Of a stretch of DNA of 64,000 nt, positions 60,401 to 64,000 are shown one piece after another. Every line of letters begins with the position of its first letter. Positions within the stretch are counted from its first letter, which is position 1. The stretch is from positions 1 to 64,000 of the forward strand of contig JACATO010001697.1 in NCBI GenBank assembly GCA_018389105.1. The letters are read 5' to 3'. A program made the translations under genes and the position numbers. The notes below the pieces were generated by a model. That model had not been told where the DNA came from. It saw nothing but the letters and a program-made list of their open reading frames with translations, and searched no databases. The stretch comes from Nautilus pompilius (lineage: Eukaryota; Mollusca; Cephalopoda; Nautilida; Nautilidae).

Positions 60401-61284
60401 TTAATTACGATCTGCTAAAGAAAAATTTACAAAATCATAATGTTTATGGAAAACAAAAATGAGTGGTCGAGTGCGTTACGTCATTGATTACTCGCACGTG
60501 TTTTCTTTAACTTCCGGAAATATTTTGTACTCCTTTTGTGTATTGATAACTCTCGAAACCAACTAAACCATCGCGCCCTCTTCTCTAGGGGCCATCACTC
60601 TGCAGCTCTCTCTCTCTCTCTCTTTCTCGTTTTGTCCTGCTTACACACGTGATTGCGCACCTGTTTCCGGCCGGCGCCTAGTGAAAGATCGCCTCAACAT
60701 TGGGCCGGTGGTGTAACCCTGAAAAGAGAACTCGAAGACCAAAGTTGAAAAGAAGAAAAACTAATAAAACCCGTCTCGAGCACGAAAAGGTTTGCCCAAA
60801 ATAAAGAGTGGGGGCGGCCCAAAAGTAGGATACGATGCCCTCCAGCTGCCGTATTGGCCACAAACGCCGTCTGGCGACTGGTTTAGACTCGAATCATTTT
60901 AAGTATACCGCAGCCACGACGACGGGCTTTATTCCTCGATGGCTTATTTCAGCGCAGGGGCGACAACTCCGTGAACAGAGTGTAATCCGAAACTCGCCAC
61001 CTCCTTCTCTAGCTACGGGCACTTTTAACCATTTTGGGCTACAGTGGCGCATACGCTAGAACTGAATTTTATTTGCCAGCGTAAATTCCCCAGTGCCAAA
61101 GTAAAGTAATTTTAAAATAATTATCTAATGCTTTATCGGACTAACACACAGGTATTCTTTAGAATTCCGACTCGGTTCTGCTAGGCAAAACGTAGTAACA
61201 TCTTTACGCATTTCTCTTCATCGTTTCTTTTGTTTGTTTCTTTTAAATTTAATCATTTGTTATAATGGAAAAAAAATTATATTT
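57481..61284. other. low-copy AT-rich DNA, no gene recognised
   Basis: About 3.8 kb without a convincing gene. A/T palindromes occur near 58424 and at 60222-60249 (T7, A15, T6); a short CT run lies near 60604-60626. Frames up to 132 codons have no domain resemblance. Confidence 0.5.
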
Positions 61285-61286
61285 AG

Positions 61287-61319
<33 letters not shown>

Positions 61320-61340
61320 GGGACAGATGGAGAGAGAGAG

Positions 61341-61377
<37 letters not shown>

Positions 61378-61452
61378 TGGACAGATGGAGAGAGAGAGAG
61401 AGAGAGAGGATGGACAGATGGAGAGAGAGAGAGGGAAGAGAGAGAGAGAGAA
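61285..61452. repeat. GA microsatellite with GGACAGATGGA units
   Basis: GA dinucleotide blocks separated by three GGACAGATGGAGAG units on the + strand. Frames through it on both strands are repeat translations. Confidence 0.96.
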
Positions 61453-62567
61453 ATTCCGGTGCGAACCTTTCGGCGTTGTTTTTTTGTTTGTTTTTTTTGC
61501 GTTACCTGAAAAAGAATCAATTACAAGTCTTTTCTCTGTTCCATAATTAACAGAAGCATTAGCTTTTCCTTCAAGAGGCAAGTTGAAAGGAAATGCGAAG
61601 AAAGACGCTTTCAAAACCACTATAAGGTGTCGGCTATCATTGGGAACAGGAAAGCAGAGAAAACAACAACAAGGCGACGACAACAGCAGACCGCTTTGGC
61701 CAAGGGAGGTGGTATCTAGGCCGACCAACAGGTTACGGCTTACCTACCCTGACAAAGCCTGACTCTATCGTGGTGAGACAGAAAATCGACGTTCAGAGCG
61801 TGAATTTGAAGATATCAAATTTGAAGTTTGCTCGCCCCCCTCCACCCGCTTTTTGTTGGAGAGAGAGAGAGAGAGGAAGGTTTTGTTAAGAAGTAACTAA
61901 AAAAAAAAGAAAAAGAAACAGTACAATAGTGAGCAATATAGATACGCTTGAATAATAATTACCTGTTTTCACCCATTTACCTGCGAAACCAGAACAATCA
62001 TCGGTAGGCTATACAAATAACTTTCGCTGCATTGTTCTGGGCTCTAAATAAACGTCAGTTAAAGTTTACATTTTCGTCTTAATTCGAACAATCTTTTAAA
62101 TTGAAGGTGAGATCCGGTATTTTAACCCTCCTCCAGCTGATGTCGGTGTGCAAAGTCCACGGTTATCGCATCTTCGATGATTTTTTTTTTTTTTTTCAAG
62201 AAAAATGACTGACACGGACAAAATAATCCTTCACTAGAGTCTCAAAACTAATTTTCCCGCAGCAGGTACCGATGGTTGGTGTTACGGGTTACCTGCTACA
62301 TTTACCACACCTGTACACTTACTTCGGTGAAGTTTTAGAAATAGTGCTGCACTGTACGTATACATTCGAGAACCTCGAAGGTGGCATTACCGTTATATTG
62401 GAGGATACGGTAAAATCCATTATAGCCCTCACACCGTAGATTTTTTTAACTTAATTACTGTTGCTTTTCTGGCCGCCGTAGAGTTATTCGTTTTCAGATT
62501 TGTAAGGAAACCGCAGAGCCCGGAGAAAGTTCACGTGACCATCCGGTAAGAAGAGCAAACAGAAACA
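61453..62567. other. spacer, no gene recognised
   Basis: Low-copy sequence with a short GA run at 61860-61876. Confidence 0.5.
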
Positions 62568-62690
62568 GAAAAAAAAAAAAAATATCGTCCAGGTCCACCA
62601 AAACGCGCCGACCGGGAATCGAACTCAGGCCCGCGGATCATAGCCATACCACCCAAATGTCTGTGTTCTTTTGCAAGATGAAGAGTAGGT
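62568..62690 (-). mobile_element. tRNA-derived SINE-like copy
   Basis: On the minus strand GTGGTATGGCTATGATC is followed by the B box GAGTTCGATTCCCGG and CGGCGCG, then, after about 25 bases, a T run (62568-62582 as A on +) able to end Pol III transcription. The B-box context matches the SINE at 16597. Confidence 0.6.
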
Positions 62691-64000
62691 CCTCTAGTGA
62701 TGCTAATACTACTGACAATAATCGTACTAATTTTTAAAATGCTCATGCAATTAGCGGTTGTTGTTTTTTTTTTTTCCAGAAATACATCAAATAATAATTT
62801 TGTTTTTAACTCTCGCCTAAAGTATCAGCCATTAGACAAACGTGCTGTTACAAAGAGGCGGTCGCCGATCTTTCGGTTCCCCATCCCTCCCGCCGGAGTC
62901 TATGGACGGTTCACAGCGCACGCAAAGTAACCGCGAAATCACCCACGTATTGCCACCGTCTGTGGATCCGGTTAATAGGAGGTCATCCACCGTCGCTTCG
63001 GGTGGCTTTATCCTTTGGGGTCCATCCCCGGGCGAAGCTAATTACCTGCTTCTACACTCTATTTTATTTAACAACACGCAACAAAATCTGACAGCTCTTA
63101 AAAACGATCGCAGTTCAGCCCATCAGACAGCGGCCTCGCTTTCAGGGAAAGGGGGTCTGCCCAGACGTCCAGGGGAGGGTTGGCTCATTCCTCACTGGTC
63201 CCGACAGAGCGGACAGTAGATCCTGAACCCCTATTTGCCCAATAATTCTGCTATGAATGTACATGTGCTGTAGTCTATCCGGATATTCGGATAATCCTGA
63301 TTTTTTTGCATCCCTAAAACAAACGACAAAAACAAATATGGTTGACTGATATGTTCCTGTCCAGCAGATGGAAAGGAAGTCTCATTCGAAACGAGGCTGT
63401 CGTCCGCCATTGGCTTTTATCGGCCTCGCTTTCATTCTCCCCGGAAAAAGAGAAAAAAAAAATAACTCACGGAACAGGAAGATGGGTTGCTGATTCAAAG
63501 ATCTGCAGCGAATCCTTCCTTGACAGGCAGACGATTATTTGCCCCTGATCACAATTCCTTTGCAACACTCAGCATCTCAGAATATATCATAAGGGGGACG
63601 ATTAAGGGAAGTTGGAAGATTTCTTGGCTGAGTAGCGGTTAGAAAGCTCTTCCCCTCCTTTTTTTAGATGTGGTAACAAGAAGAAAAAAAAGGGGGGACT
63701 TGACTGAACTAAACAATGCCAGAACTATACCTCACCTTGAAGCGATGATGTGACGTACTGTAGTGGGATGGATGGAGAGCGGATTCGAAATATCTGCATC
63801 AGCGACGAGGCCCCTTGTGGACTGGCGACTCTGTTGGTAATCAACGGGGTTCTCACGAAGGAGAGGCACAGCGATGTTGGTCAGCTGTCGAATTATTTGT
63901 AAGGGGAAGAGCGGAGTCTACTTACAAGCCGATATTTCGAAATGTTGCTGAGAATGGTGTCCAAAAATTACCGAGTTGATAGCGACATCACAGCTAATGA
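62691..64000. other. low-copy DNA to the right edge, no gene recognised
   Basis: No convincing coding region. A 125-codon frame at 62842-63219 lies in a moderately GC-rich patch and shows no known domain. Confidence 0.5.

Noticed and set aside
1-64000. CRISPR array or prokaryotic operon
   Set aside because: Tandem repeats here lack unique spacers of constant length, and the transposons, SINEs and promoter structure are eukaryotic.

Overview
This is a gene-poor, repeat-rich stretch of an animal nuclear genome. The evidence is decayed Tc1/mariner, hAT and LINE elements, several tRNA-derived SINE-like copies with Pol III B boxes, long microsatellites and minisatellites (GA/CT, CA/TG, AAT/ATT), and one clean, apparently intact animal gene. 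The species cannot be read from the sequence. A lophotrochozoan such as a mollusc is a guess from the repeat style and is not demonstrated.

The only convincing intact protein-coding gene is at 13550-14176 (+). It encodes 208 residues without an intron. Residues 38-55 closely resemble the TEAD-binding omega-loop of YAP/TAZ and FAM181A/B (a VPLRHRQLPASFW core followed by EP). No WW domain is present, so the product looks like a small TEAD partner, probably FAM181-like. A TATA box with an initiator-like motif at the right spacing lies about 220-255 bases upstream, inside a CpG-rich patch.

Layout: 1-2.4 kb, two polypurine GA tracts; 2.4-5.5 kb, low-copy DNA with a CRE cluster and a decayed transposase-like patch on the minus strand; 5.5-11 kb, low-copy CpG-bearing DNA; 11-13 kb, CT, AAT and GA repeats; 13.2-15.3 kb, the TEAD-partner gene; 16-18 kb, a CTCF-like site, an AAT tract, a SINE and a Tc1 remnant; 19-21 kb, a GA tract, an RFX X-box and a TG/TC array; 24.6-28.4 kb, a GA tract, a hAT remnant and SINEs; 29.5-30.8 kb, a mariner with both inverted repeats and TA target sites; 31-33.2 kb, a SINE and the 3' part of a LINE; 34.8-35.1 kb, a 48-bp satellite carrying E-box plus UPRE-like motifs; 38.5 kb, a 40-bp satellite; 40 kb, 51 kb, 53 kb and 57 kb, minisatellites packed with the palindromic CRE TGACGTCA; 45.2-47.3 kb, two facing CA and TG arrays forming a large inverted repeat; 50.7 and 54.4 kb, two copies of one repeat tail fused to ATT/AAT tracts; 54-64 kb, a SINE, the largest CRE array, a GA tract and another SINE.

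The most unusual content is the repeat architecture. A CT-rich minisatellite family carries about 37 intact copies of the CREB/ATF palindrome over five loci in both orientations, with a 153-bp higher-order repeat at 57 kb. A second, unrelated satellite puts a CACGTG and a TGACGTGG in every unit. Whether these arrays bind factors or are only repeats is not decided by sequence. Most other long reading frames are translations of simple repeats and are not genes.
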